This document shows, in pieces, positions 51,317-62,300 of a stretch of 64,000 bases of DNA. Made by a program: the position numbers and the translations under genes. The first letter of the stretch is position 1. Each line of letters begins with the position of its first letter. Source of the DNA: Aphidius gifuensis (lineage: Eukaryota > Arthropoda > Insecta > Hymenoptera > Braconidae); assembly GCF_014905175.1 (NCBI RefSeq), contig NC_057788.1, positions 9,982,001 through 10,046,000 on the forward strand. Reading direction: 5' to 3'. Under the pieces are notes generated by a model. That model was not told the DNA's origin. It worked only from the letters and a program-made list of their open reading frames with translations, and did no database searches.

Positions 51317-52285
51317 TTTCAAAAGATCTAAATTTGACATTTATGTTGGTGACAGATATCCATCATCAATACAACACAAACTCAACGATATCTTCAACAA
51401 AATGAACAATTATTATACCACTTGGCGACTCAAAATTAGCCCTCAAAAGTGTTCTACAATCTTATTTAAAAAACCAACATCAGAAGTAACAAAAAGTAGC
51501 AACAGTGTTAAACACTCAATAGAATTAACAACTACAATACCAGGTACCAATACCTTAATCACCATTCCACATAACACTCCAGCTAAGTATTGTTGATATT
51601 GGTGATCTGAACAGGGCCTTCATGGCAAATGCTAACCTATTCCACAACAAATCACTTTCAAAAATGGCCAAGGTAATCTGTTACCAGCTATTGATTCGTC
51701 CAATTCTGACTTATGCATGCCAAATCTGGTGGAACGTTGGTGCAGCTCAAATGGAGGAATTGAGACAATTTGAAAGATCATGCCTGAGGGTTTGCCTTAA
51801 CCTCCATAGATCCAAGGTTTCTAACTACACTAGAAGAGTCAGCAATAAAGTTATCTATGATAGAGCTGGTATACCTAGAATAGATAATTTTATCATCAAG
51901 CTGACTCATGACTACTTTAGCAACATCATCAATATCAATAAAAACCTTGGATCTGTTGACACCAACGACTACCAGCTGAGGAAATATGAAGGCTACTGCA
52001 ACCGCAAGGTTTTATTAAGTGCGACAAAAAAAGTCTGATACAAAATGTAGACAACATACCGATATTATATCATTTTAAACGTCATCGTAAAAATAGAAAA
52101 ATTCGATTCATTGCTGATGATTTTGCTACCAAAAGATATGATGCATTTGGTTATTCAACGTCTATATCAACTGTGGAGAGTAAAGATAAGCACAGGCTTA
52201 ATTTCAAAAAATATTGGTGGCTCAGCAATGAATCAAAATTCATCAACATAATTCTTGATAGACTATTAAGACCAAATGGTACTTA
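51317..52285 (+). pseudogene. Jockey-like LINE ORF2, C-terminal reverse-transcriptase fragment, frameshifted
   Basis: Three successive frames encode one degenerate protein. The first (to about 51593) contains LNDIFNKMNNYYTTWRLKISPQKCSTILF, the RT region after the catalytic YADD motif, where WRLKxxPxKC is characteristic (quoted in part: YYTTWRLKISPQKC). The second (51590-52038) has VICYQLLIRPILTYACQIWW and then LRQFERSCLRVCL, the post-RT thumb region of jockey-type elements. The third (about 52008-52285) has FIKCDKKSLIQN, HRKNRKIRF and LNFKKYWWLSNES, matching the insertion at 54034-54739. The YADD motif is not present. The frameshifts at about 51595 and 52008 make it non-functional. Confidence 0.85.
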
Positions 52286-52570
52286 ATGACCCATCACTGA
52301 TCTTCATCAACTGACTCCACATCATAAACTCAACTCATACTCATCCATCATCTCCATTGTAAATACATTCATCCTCATCGTCATCTTCATACCTTTATTT
52401 ATCCTTCCTTCATTTACTCACTCTCTCATCAATCTAGAAAAATGCAACACCATACTCTTTGAACAGCCATTTAATTAAGTACACATATGTATGTGTTTCA
52501 TAAAAGTTGATACATATATCTGAGGTACTTGGTCTACAAAACTCTCGTGATCGTTTCATTAAATTGATTA

Positions 52571-52880
52571 ATGAGGAGAAATGAGTGTGGAGAAATATTT
52601 TCGAACGTTTCTCCATTCAAGTTGATTCGGAGAAAATTCGTGAAAAATTTCTCCGCGTAAAAGACAGGCGGAGATAATTTCTGCGCGGTAAAATTATTTT
52701 TTTCAAATGTTTCTCCGCGTATTTTTATCGTGGAGAAATATTTCCGAACGTTTCTTCACCCAAATCGATTTGGAGAAAATTCGGAAAAAAATTTTGATAC
52801 CTTTCTCCACTCATTTCTCCGCATAGGTCAATTCGGGAGAAATTTAGGAGAAATTGCGGAGAAATATTTTTACCAGGGCA
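52571..52880. repeat. Foldback repeat built from GGAGAAA/TTTCTCC motifs
   Basis: About a dozen exact copies of GGAGAAA or its complement TTTCTCC occur in 310 bp. The ends 52571-52595 (ATGAGGAGAAATGAG...) and 52800-52824 form imperfect inverted repeats of about 25 bp. Two direct copies of a segment starting GTGGAGAAATATTT lie 143 bp apart (52587 and 52730). It sits directly after the LINE 3' region. It could be a small MITE or a satellite fragment. Confidence 0.6.
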
Positions 52881-52984
52881 TCTACTTTACACAACTATAC
52901 ACAGACAAACATAGACAACACATACATTCCGTACATTGCTGTCGTATAAAAAAAATTGTAAGCTTAAATATTCAATGGTTGGTG

Positions 52985-53085
52985 CCATCTTGATAATTTC
53001 TGAAAAAGCTTTCGATACAGTGTGGTTGGACAGCCTTATTTACAATATCGAAAAATTTTTCAAAACATCAAATTTATAAAAGACA
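52985..53085 (+). pseudogene. LINE reverse-transcriptase fragment (EKAFDTVW motif)
   Basis: The plus strand encodes ISEKAFDTVWLDSLIYNIEK before a stop. The D-x-E/SKAFDxVWxxxLIxxI block is the conserved RT motif containing the first catalytic aspartate region in non-LTR retrotransposons. Only this block is recognisable. It lies between the foldback repeat and the inverted ORF1 fragment, and probably belongs to the same LINE family. Confidence 0.75.
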
Positions 53086-53369
53086 CGGCATCAAATGCGG
53101 AAAAAATGTACCTGCAATAAAATTTTTGTGTTTTTTGATCTGATTTTGTTTCCTGTTTCAACGGTTACGTTAGTTGCCTTCACGTATGTGTTGAGATCAA
53201 TTTTTGCACGTTCTTTTGTGAATATTTTTCACGATTTTAATTGACTGTTTTTTATTAATACCATTTGATTTGTGTGATCCATTTTTTATTACACTCAGAA
53301 GCATTGTTGAAAAAATTTTTGTACCAACTCAATGTTTTTTGGTAAAATTGTGATGTCACTGTGAGTTTT

Positions 53370-53885
53370 TTTGATTATGATGTCATTTTTGTTGATACCA
53401 ATTTTTTAGAGTTGTGTATGTTTTTTGGTGATGTACCACTTGGTGGATTAGTTGTCGATGTTGTTGTGTTGTTGTTTGTATCTGATGAGTTTGGTAGATC
53501 ATTGTTGGTTTCTATGTCAATTGAGTTCAAGCTTTCATATGAATTGTGTAGTGGATGTTTGGTGTTTGATCCGAATATTGCTTTGATTTCTGTTTGTTTT
53601 TTTTGGAAATGTGTAACCATCTTTATCTGTTGATCCGGGAATTACCAAGATAATTTCTTTTTAGATTTAAGTTTGGTTTTGGATTATTTAGCTTTATTTT
53701 TTTATTTTTATATAACCTGTCTAGTTGGCTTGATGTGTATCTAGCTGACTGAGTTTTAAATGGAGATTTTATGTTAACGTTTGACGTTTTGGATGGTGAA
53801 CTTGCGTTGACGTTTGTCATTTTTAGGTTGTGCAAGGGAAGGCTTGACGCCTTACCCTTTATTTGATTTTTTTGGACAATTGGAC
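53370..53885 (-). pseudogene. LINE ORF1 N-terminal part and 5' UTR, inverted
   Basis: On the minus strand, DNA that opens next to tRNA-unit 3' flank (boundary about 53885-53894) leads into MTNVNASSPSKTSNVN, a Ser/Thr/Asn/Lys-rich stretch ending NSRINR*. A second frame then continues with THFQKKQTEIKAIF and a polar Asn/Thr/Ser-rich segment. A basic, disordered, S/T/N-rich start is usual for ORF1 of jockey-type LINEs. A frameshift at about 53620 breaks it. The assignment rests on composition and on the neighbouring LINE pieces, not on a diagnostic motif. Confidence 0.5.
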
Positions 53886-53982
53886 AAAGAAAAAAAGTTG
53901 GAGAAGAGTCGGAGAAATATTTCCAAGCAAAATGAAAATGACAAAAAGTCATAGAGATATTATAAATAAAAACAAAAAATTA

Positions 53983-54033
53983 TTCCGATACCGGGAATCG
54001 AACCCGGACCTTCTGGGTGAAAGCCAGATATCC
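53983..54033 (-). pseudogene. 3' part of the same interrupted tRNA-Glu gene
   Basis: On the minus strand it starts with the duplicated target GGATATCTGGCT and continues through the anticodon TTC, the T arm and the 3' acceptor strand TATCGGA with discriminator A. Together with 54740-54772 and without one copy of the 12-bp duplication it accounts for a complete tRNA-Glu. Its normal 3' flank continues to about 53895. Confidence 0.92.
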
Positions 54034-54739
54034 TTTTTTTTTTTAAAAAAAAAAAGTTTTTTTATTTATTTCAACGCTTAACTAATACATGTTTCTTATA
54101 GCTGGTCTTGGGGGAAATTAAACTTAAATAAAGCTCTGAAGTGTTGGTAGATTATTAATTGCTTTTGTTCAATGGATTGAACTTTTAGCTATTTTCATTT
54201 TTTTTTTTTTTCTGTTATTTATGTTGGTTTTTGTGATTTTGTTAAATCGGTTATTATTTTAATAATTTTAATTTATTATTTGATGTGCGGGAAAAATTGA
54301 AAGAGGTCCAGAAGGAGTCTCGTGGTATCATTAAGAAACCGCTTGTTCTTTCTTTGTTGAATAAATACTTAAGATTAGTTAATTGAGATTATATACATAT
54401 ATACAAAAAGGTGGATTGTTGGGAGAAGAAGGGTTTATATTTTTATCTATCTCTGTTTTCTTTTTTTGTCTTTTTTTTCTTGCATCTCTTTGATGTATTT
54501 AGTGTTGTTGTCTAGCCACCAGTATTTCTTGAAGTTGAGACGGTCTGTGTTGTTGATGTCAATGTCCGAAAGTGTTGTTGAGTATTTAAATTTTTTTTTG
54601 TTGTGTTTGTAGTCTGTGTGGTTGAATAATATTTTTTTGTTTTTTCGGTGTCTTGACCAATGGTAAATGATTGGTATGTTTGTGTCATTTTGTATTAGTC
54701 CGTCTTGGTCGCATTTAATGAAGTCTTGTGGTACTAGAT
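54034..54739 (-). mobile_element. 5'-truncated jockey-like LINE with 12-bp target-site duplication
   Basis: A 706-bp insertion in a tRNA-Glu gene, read on the minus strand. It opens inside ORF2, near its C-terminus: residues FIKCDQDGLIQND, then HWSRHRKNKKILF, then LNFKKYWWLDNNTKYIKEM, ending in a basic tail and a stop near 54463. A 3' UTR of about 0.4 kb follows, ending in an A-rich tail next to the second copy of GGATATCTGGCT. Truncation at the 5' end, a 3' A tail and a short target duplication are the hallmarks of target-primed reverse transcription. The protein matches the C-terminal part of the LINE fragment at 52000-52285 (shared LNFKKYWWL). Confidence 0.88.
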
Positions 54740-54772
54740 AGCCAGATATCCTAACCAGTAGACCATATCGGA
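54740..54772 (-). pseudogene. 5' part of a tRNA-Glu gene interrupted by a LINE
   Basis: On the minus strand this is TCCGATATGGTCTACTGG and onward up to GGATATCTGGCT, where the anticodon loop begins. LINE sequence follows directly. The last 12 nt, GGATATCTGGCT, reappear at 54022-54033 on the far side of the LINE, so they are the target-site duplication. The usual leader upstream of the tRNA is replaced by unrelated sequence from 54773. Confidence 0.92.
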
Positions 54773-54945
54773 TTAAATTGTTTATGTTGGTATTCTTTTT
54801 ATACAATAAGTTTAGTATTTCTCTAATGATAGATCATTTCTATAAAAATTTCGAGAAAAGTTGGAGAAGAGTCGGAGAAATATTTCCAAGCAAAATGAAA
54901 GTGAAAAAAAGTCATAGAGATATTATAAATAAAAACAAAAAATTA

Positions 54946-55017
54946 TTCCGATACCGGGAATCGAACCCGGACCTTCTGGGTGAAAGCCAGATATCCTAAC
55001 CAGTAGACCATATCGGA
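54946..55017 (-). tRNA. tRNA-Glu (anticodon TTC), intact minus-strand copy
   Basis: The 72 nt are identical to the plus-strand copy at 50071, including acceptor stem, TTC anticodon, T arm and discriminator A. On the minus strand the leader TTGCGGGTAGGTCCTA precedes it and a T-rich terminator follows. The next tRNA upstream on this strand ends at 55777, giving a 760-bp unit period. The cloverleaf is intact and both internal promoter boxes are present, so it is likely functional. Confidence 0.93.
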
Positions 55018-55705
55018 TAGGACCTACCCGCAATTTTCCGGCTCACTCCGTTCTTTTTCGGTTGCCAAATTTGGCGGGCAATTATTTAATAAGGAGAATG
55101 AGACCTTTCTTCGGGACATTTGATTGGTTCTCACATTAAACATTGATTAATAATGATGTTTTATTCGTTTTTTTTTGATTAATCAATTTTTTTTTATTAA
55201 GGTTGTTTACCCGTTATGAAGTAAGAATTTTTCTTTTTTTTAAGTTAAATTAATAAAGTCAATAAATGTAAAAAATTGTGCATTAATGAATAACTATTGT
55301 AGAAAATATTTATTAATTTTGAATATTTAGTAAAAATGTTGTATACGTTCACCTTCAATAACAAGATTGAAGATTGTTTAGAACTAGATTAATTCTTTTA
55401 AAAATTGCTCGTTCGTAGATATTAATTGAATAATATTGATGAATATTAATTTAATTGCTATAAATCTATGAATAATTTAATAACTCATGGAAAAAAGAAA
55501 CGAAATACAGCGAAACAGCCTTTTTTGTCTTGTGTACAAAAAAAAAAAAGGATAGTTGGGAGAAGAAGAGTTATTTATTTCTCGAAAGATGGATCATTTC
55601 TATAAAAATTTCGAGAAAAGTTGGAGAAGAGTCGGAGAATCATTTTCAAGCAAAATGAAAATGACAAAAAGTCATTGAAATATGATAAATAAAAACAAAA
55701 AATTA

Positions 55706-55777
55706 TTCCGATACCGGGAATCGAACCCGGACCTTCTGGGTGAAAGCCAGATATCCTAACCAGTAGACCATATCGGA
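55706..55777 (-). tRNA. tRNA-Glu (anticodon TTC), outermost minus-strand copy
   Basis: Same 72-nt tRNA-Glu(TTC) sequence as the other intact copies, with a perfect acceptor stem and an intact T arm. Its 5' flank (55778-55845) is homologous to the 5' flank of the copy at 50071. The outer edges of the two arrays therefore match in inverted orientation. Confidence 0.93.
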
Positions 55778-55845
55778 TAGGACCTACCCGCAATTTTCCG
55801 GCTCTCTCTGTTCTCCTCTGGTTTGGAAAATTTGAAGGAAAATTT

Positions 55846-58800
55846 GTGATGACGTATTTAAATCGTATAAAAAAAAAGTTTTCAATTGTTTTTCGAAAAC
55901 GACTCGAAAAAATAATTACTCAAAATTTTTTTGATATTTTTTCAATACTTAATAATATTATTTAAATATGAGCTCTCACCTAGAATTTTATAAAAAAAAA
56001 ATAATCAATCAGTGTCTCCATCTGCCTTCAAGTTTTCACACTGTTAGTGTCATACTTGAGGATAAGTCACACTTTACAAGTGCGCATGCTCACTTCATAA
56101 ACAAATGATAAACGTTAAGCGCTTGTTTGAATATTTATTCATTATTCACTTAATTAACTAAAAAAACCCGCATTGAGATCAAAAAATTAGTTAAAAAATT
56201 TTTACAAGTTGCTCGATCGAAGAACTTTATTGAATGATTCCATTTTGGTTCTTTTTATTGTATAAACTACTCACTCCATTATTATTTATAAACAATTACT
56301 ATTTATGGGAAAAGTTATCAATAATTATTGAAAAAATTTCAAGTATGGCTCTGGTTAAAGGTTTTCTCAGAAAGAATAAAAGGATTTTAATTAAAAAAAT
56401 GGCTAAGTTGATTTTTTAAAAAATTATAACCTCCAAAATAATGTGTTTTTATTTTTTTTCAAATAAACTAACGAATTTTTTTCCAAAAATTTAGACAACC
56501 TTGAATTATTTTTATTATATTTGTACTCTATTTCGTAAGATTTTTGCATCCATGACTTTTGCCTAGTCTTCTCAATACTTCTCTTTAATACAAAATAAAA
56601 AATAATAGTTATATATATAATTTATTTTTAGGATATATTTTTCGAAATATAATATGTGAAATATAAATTACATGGTAAATGAACCATATGAAGAAGAATA
56701 GACCGAGGGTATATATAGTATGGAAACGTCGGATTAAAATTATGTCCTGTAAAAATGTATTTTATCCGTGTTAAATCTTAGGCATTGTTCTTTCACCATT
56801 TAGTGCAGGAAACTAAAATATAAATTAGCTTACAAAGCCTCCCAACTTTGTGTAAATCTTCATACTTGAATGTTTTATTATTATTTTATTTATAAAATTT
56901 AAAAAAAAAAAAAACAAATATATATATTTATTTTTGTATAATCCCTGAATATAATAGAAAACCTACAAGAGGATATACACGCAATCACTGACAAATAGTT
57001 AAGTGAAAGTGCGTATAGTACATTTAATAAAAAACTTTTTTTTTTATTTCAATTTTTATTTTCCTCGATTTAATTAAAAATAAAAAACAATTTTATATTT
57101 ATATATCAAATGAAGATAAAATTAATGAATATATTTTCACGCATTTATAATTTTCATATTAATTTAAATTTTCAACGTACGTATTTATAAAAATAAAAAT
57201 AAAAAAGCTTGAAAAAAAGTTTTTTTAATAATGTAAAATGACATTGAATTTATATTTTTCTATGTAATGGAATATATTCGTTAAGTACGATTAAAAGTTG
57301 GCAAAAATATAAAAGTTGAATTAAGAGAGGAAATGATGGGGATAGTAAATGGCAAGAGGGAAAAAGGGAGGAAAGTTATATATGTATATTATATTAAACA
57401 TATACGAGAATACGTTTGAGAATCGTGTGGTTTAGGTGTGTACTCTCTTTTCAAGACCGTATGCTGGTTTACAAGTATAATGAGACTTGCGCGCCGCATA
57501 ATATTAAGGTGTCTTGCTCTGGTTTTAGATTAACTGTTTAAATGTATAAATTGTATCGTTTACAACTATTATAGATTCAGCTAAAAATAAATATATAAAA
57601 ATAACAATAAAAATTTATACCTCATAAAGTTTCTCTTGTTTTTATTTATTAATAAATTGATAAAACTTTTTTCCAATAATTTCAAGTTTTTGTTTAGCAA
57701 ATATTTAAATTAATTGAAAGTTTTATTTTATTATTATATATTATTCTAGTTTTAAATGAAAAAAAAAATTGTGAGAAACAAAAAAAAAAAATAAAAAATG
57801 AAATGAGAATAAAAAAGAAAATTCAAATTGCCGATCGTTTTTTATTTTACAGCAATTTTCACCATGCTTTGAATTTTTTTTTATATGCATGTTCATACAG
57901 TGTATGTGTATGTGGACATTTATACCAAAGGGATTCTATAGCCAGGGATAAACGTGATTCCAATTGCTTGCTCGTCCGATCGACGCCTGTTCAATAAATG
58001 CGATATAACTGTGAAAGGCCTCGGTAGAGTCTTTTCATTTGTATAAAATGAAAAAGAAAAAGCTCATGTCAAAATGAAAATCAAAAAAATATAATTAAAA
58101 AAAAAAAAAAAGAAAAACACTTGAACTAAAAGTAATTTAAAAAAAAAAATGATAAAAATTTATATGAAAAAAAATTGATGAAAATAAAGTGATGTGTATA
58201 TTTATTTTATCAATAAAAATTGAACGTTTGAGCTTTATATTTGGCATATAGAGAATTTTATATTGATGGTGTACGTGGCCTATGAGTTGATATGAGTATA
58301 TCTGTGTGGGGTGAAAAATGAACAAATGATACTGAGTGCCACGGTTCAATTGCTCGACTGACCTCAGTGATGGTTATACATTTTTACTTGGTTTTAAAAA
58401 TAATATATCTATATATATTTATAGATATTTATCTAAAGAATTTTCTAGCTTTTTTGTCATACGAGACCAATGGGATGCTGGATTTTTATTTATTTTTATT
58501 AATATTTATGGATTAATACAATTATTTTTATTAATAGAAAAAATTATTTTCATAATTCCTTTAAATGTATTTTATTTTGAGCTGGTGCAAGTAGATATTG
58601 TTGAATTTTAAAATTTTCATGTTTACTTATTCAATTGTGTTTTTATTGAATTAAAAAATTTATTTACACATATTTAGGTCAATTCTGGAATCTATATTCG
58701 AATAAAAACGTAGGGTCGATGTTATTCGTTGTTAACTTGTTCAATTTATCTCTAATTCGTCTCTCATTTTTCTTCAATTTGTCTCTGAAAAATCTCTATC

Positions 58801-58859
58801 TGTCTCACAAACGAGATTCAGGAGAGATCTTTATGAGATCCCAAAAAGTCTTAAGTAGT
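55846..58859. other. A+T-rich gap right of the tRNA-Glu locus
   Basis: No recognised gene or repeat. A G+C-richer patch lies at 57935-58030. Confidence 0.55.
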
Positions 58860-59020
58860 AAACAACATAAATTAATTATTTAATTAAACAAAAACAAATG
58901 AAATATTATTATGATTATTCATTGTTAAATGCGAGAAACAATCAAATGAATCGAGGCTTTATTTCTTCGTTTTTATAAGAGGATCATAACATTTTCCATT
59001 GCATCTGGAATAATTTTTTG
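58860..59020 (+). repeat. Degenerate remnant of a tRNA-Glu repeat unit
   Basis: AACAAAAACAAATGAAATAT, then TTCATTGTTAAATGCGAGAA and CAATCAAATG, match the distal part of the tRNA-Glu unit (compare 50650-50710). GGAATAATTTTTTG at about 59005 matches the tRNA 3' end and terminator (50139-50152). The tRNA body is missing. It ends just before the left 267-bp arm. Confidence 0.45.
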
Positions 59021-59055
59021 TCCGTTTAATATTATCGTTCTATTTTTATATATAT

Positions 59056-59322
59056 CTATAATTCTACATCTAATTTATTCATATAAATATCAAGGTAAAT
59101 GTCAACAAGACACATTTAAAAATGATAAATATTTATCTATTTTATTCATTTTTTAAAATTTATTCATTTGCATTATTTTATTCATTTATTTATTTATTAT
59201 TTATACATATAATAATATCTAAATGCATTTCATAAAAAATAAACAAAAAAATGTTATATGTCGACTGATATAAATACATATAATATATGAACTCAAGATG
59301 TATATATTTAAGTAATCAAAAA
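59056..59322 (+). repeat. Left arm of a 267-bp near-perfect inverted repeat
   Basis: These 267 bp recur in reverse complement at 63352-63618 without gaps. I find one difference (ATTTCATAAA here, ATTTAATAAA in the other arm). The arm is A+T-rich with a (TTTA)n-like stretch and the distinctive AATGTCAACAAGACACATTT and TATGTCGACTGATATAA. Homology stops abruptly at both ends, and no target duplication is visible outside. Confidence 0.93.
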
Positions 59323-62300
59323 GCATTATTTTATTTTCTCTATACTTCTTCGTTTTTATAATAAAAAAATATAGAAAATTTGATATCTAAAGTACATTAA
59401 AGATTGCACTTTTAAGGATCAAAGACTTTTTTACAAATTTAAAAGTCTTTTTCAACATATTGACAAATGTAATTTTCATCTTGAGAATATATTTTTAGCT
59501 TAATGAAAAATGTTGTTATACCATAAAAAATTCGAATAAAATTAAAACTTGTATATATGTAAATAAAAAAAAAAAAAAAATATTATGAAATATGAGATAT
59601 ATAGTTTTTTAAACAGAAGTTATGGTTAGTCAAGTTGTTTTTAGTGTTAAATTAATCAGAGCATTAATCAGTAACATGATGGACATATAGCAGGACAAGT
59701 TTTCGAACTGGCGCGCGTCTGTCAGACAATAAATCATTCTTGACATTGCGTATATGACGAGGAGGGAAAAAAAAAAAGTCCAAGGGACATGGCATAAATG
59801 ACAAAAAAATAAAATATAAAAATAAAAAAAAATAAGAACAAGACGAGAAGAACGGATAATATAAAAATGAAAAAAAAAAAAAAACAAAAAGGTTATCGAC
59901 CATTATTGATGGTCAATAGCGACATTATGCACGCGTCATCGCATTGCGGATCATGAGAGAGTGATTGATGGATGGATGGATCGCCAAAGAGGGGTCAATG
60001 AAAAACTCAAACCCAGCATGATATTGTCAATTGAATATATGAAGGGGAAAAGACGATGGAAATATGAGATATACTGTGATAAAATTACAAGTAGCTTGTG
60101 TAAAATGATACGTGGAATTGAATAATAAAAAAATTATATTTCTCTTTTTTTTATTGGCCTCATCATTCGATTTTTTTTATATGTATATTTACGAATAATA
60201 AAAAAAATAATTGTATGATTTTATTTAATTTAATTAATTCAATTTAAATGCGAAGAAATATAGTGAAATATTTTTTGTTTATCAGACGAAATTGTAGCAA
60301 TAATATTGAGATGATTAAATAGTTTCAAGTCAATCCAGTTTTGATGAATCTTCAGCTGTTTGATTCAGGCTTTTGTCTTCAACATAAATAGCAATAACAT
60401 GGTCATCTTATTGGCATAACTATCAAAGAAATAGTTGAAAATATTAAAAAATAATTTAGAAATAATTAATTCATTGAAATAAATATTTATTATGAATTTA
60501 AAATTAATAAATTCCAAGATCAATAAGATAAAAGAGAGAACGCTATATGAGTAATTAGCTATTTTTCTTTTTGAAAGATTTCTTGAAGTAAAAGTCAAAC
60601 GCATGTGCTGATCGTTTATCAGCAATAAAACGATAATGGAAAATACATGTTTGTTAGGGGTCAATTTGGACACTGTTAATTACTCGTTAAGTACTTTTTT
60701 CAATTCAATTGCAATCGTCATTATTAATATAAGTTATTATTAATCTTTAAATTGACGTGTCTAATATACCAAGTCACATTACAGAAAGAAAAACTTCAGG
60801 CTATTATCAGTAGTCAAGTAATTTTATGTCTGCAAATATTTCGAATCGAAAAAATAATTATATAATCATTGATTTCACGTTAAATAAAATGTTATTAATA
60901 AAATATTTAATACAAAAATAAAATAGATGTTCAGCTTGATAATAAAGCTATATAAAAATATTTCTACAAGTGCAAACAAACTGTCATCTCAATGTAAAAC
61001 ACAATGATCATGCTGACACCTTGCAACTATAAAAATTGAGGGTGAGATTTTCTGGCAACTACACACGTGCTTGCACCATCATCCCTCGACCCTTTACCAT
61101 TTTTTTTTTTTTTTATCTTAATATCAACTGTCTCTTTTCTTCTCTCTTCAATTTATACTCTCTTTCTCTCTTTAAAATTTTTTCTTATTTTATTTTTTTA
61201 TATTTTGTACGCATGCCATTTCTGGTCTTGCATCAAGGGGGTAGTTTAACTGATAGGGTGACCGATGAAAAAAAGGGGATACATCAAAATCTTTTACTCA
61301 ACACCCTTAACAGCATCAAATATATATTGGTACCAGTGTATTTTACATGCATGTATCAAATTTACCAACAATTTAGCCCATGCAGAGAATGAAAAAAAAA
61401 AAAAAAGCTCACACTCTTTTTTTAATTTTTTATTTTTCTATTATATTTTTTTTTTTCATTTCTCTCTATCCCTATAAATGCACGTGGACATTCTCAGCTT
61501 ACCGTGACAAATCCATGATTTTAGGTGCATAAACTATTGATCCGATTTAAATTTATTAAAAACGTATGTATGTATGTGTCAAAGCTTTTAAATTTTTTAT
61601 TTATTTTTTGTATTTTTAAATATTTTAAAAGTTTAAATACAATTTTTTTATTATGATTTTATTGCAATAATAAGATATGTTAAAAAGTCTTCAGTGAATT
61701 ATAAACACATGGATCGTGTTTCAGCCCCTATTGAAAACACCCCAATATTGATATTGAAGTTGAATATCTTGGGGCCTTTACCACCACTACCATCATAATA
61801 TCGCGGGCGTCATATCCCCAAGGGAAACTCGTCGACGCGTTTATATTCGCACTTTGAACCCCCCCAATGCTCTAGAAAAAACCTCTCTTCACTCTCATAA
61901 TATATATCTATATAATAAAAAAAGACTCATCTCGATTTGTGTCCGCTTATCAAAATAACGCTTACATCTTTATAAATATTTGCTTGTATATTATGAAAAG
62001 GGGCTGAAGGCGATTGCTTTTCACATGACAAGCGTGAAATCAGTATGGAAATTATACCCACTGAAAAATAAATATACAGATATTGCTTGAAAGCAAAACG
62101 AATTTTACTGATATGTCATTTTTAAAAAAGCACACGTGGTTCTTTAATTGTTGTCTGTATAATATTTATGTCAACAAAAAACACAGTAAAAAATTTAATA
62201 AAAATTTATAAACAAGGGTGTTATAAATATATATAAATATATATTTTTAAAGTGTACTTAATATGTATGTAACAATATATACAGAAGCATCAAAGTTTTG

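Larger units (their letters stand above)
54835..55845 (-). repeat. Right arm: tandem tRNA-Glu repeat units (minus orientation)
   Basis: Two units with intact tRNA-Glu copies are tandem on the minus strand at a 760-bp period. The arm shares its full unit sequence with the left arm at 50004-50807: leader, tRNA, 3' flank with GGCTGTTTCGCTGTATTTCG, and a distal part containing GGTAAACAACCTTAATAA (on the minus strand). The tRNA genes of the two arms point at each other. Confidence 0.85.
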
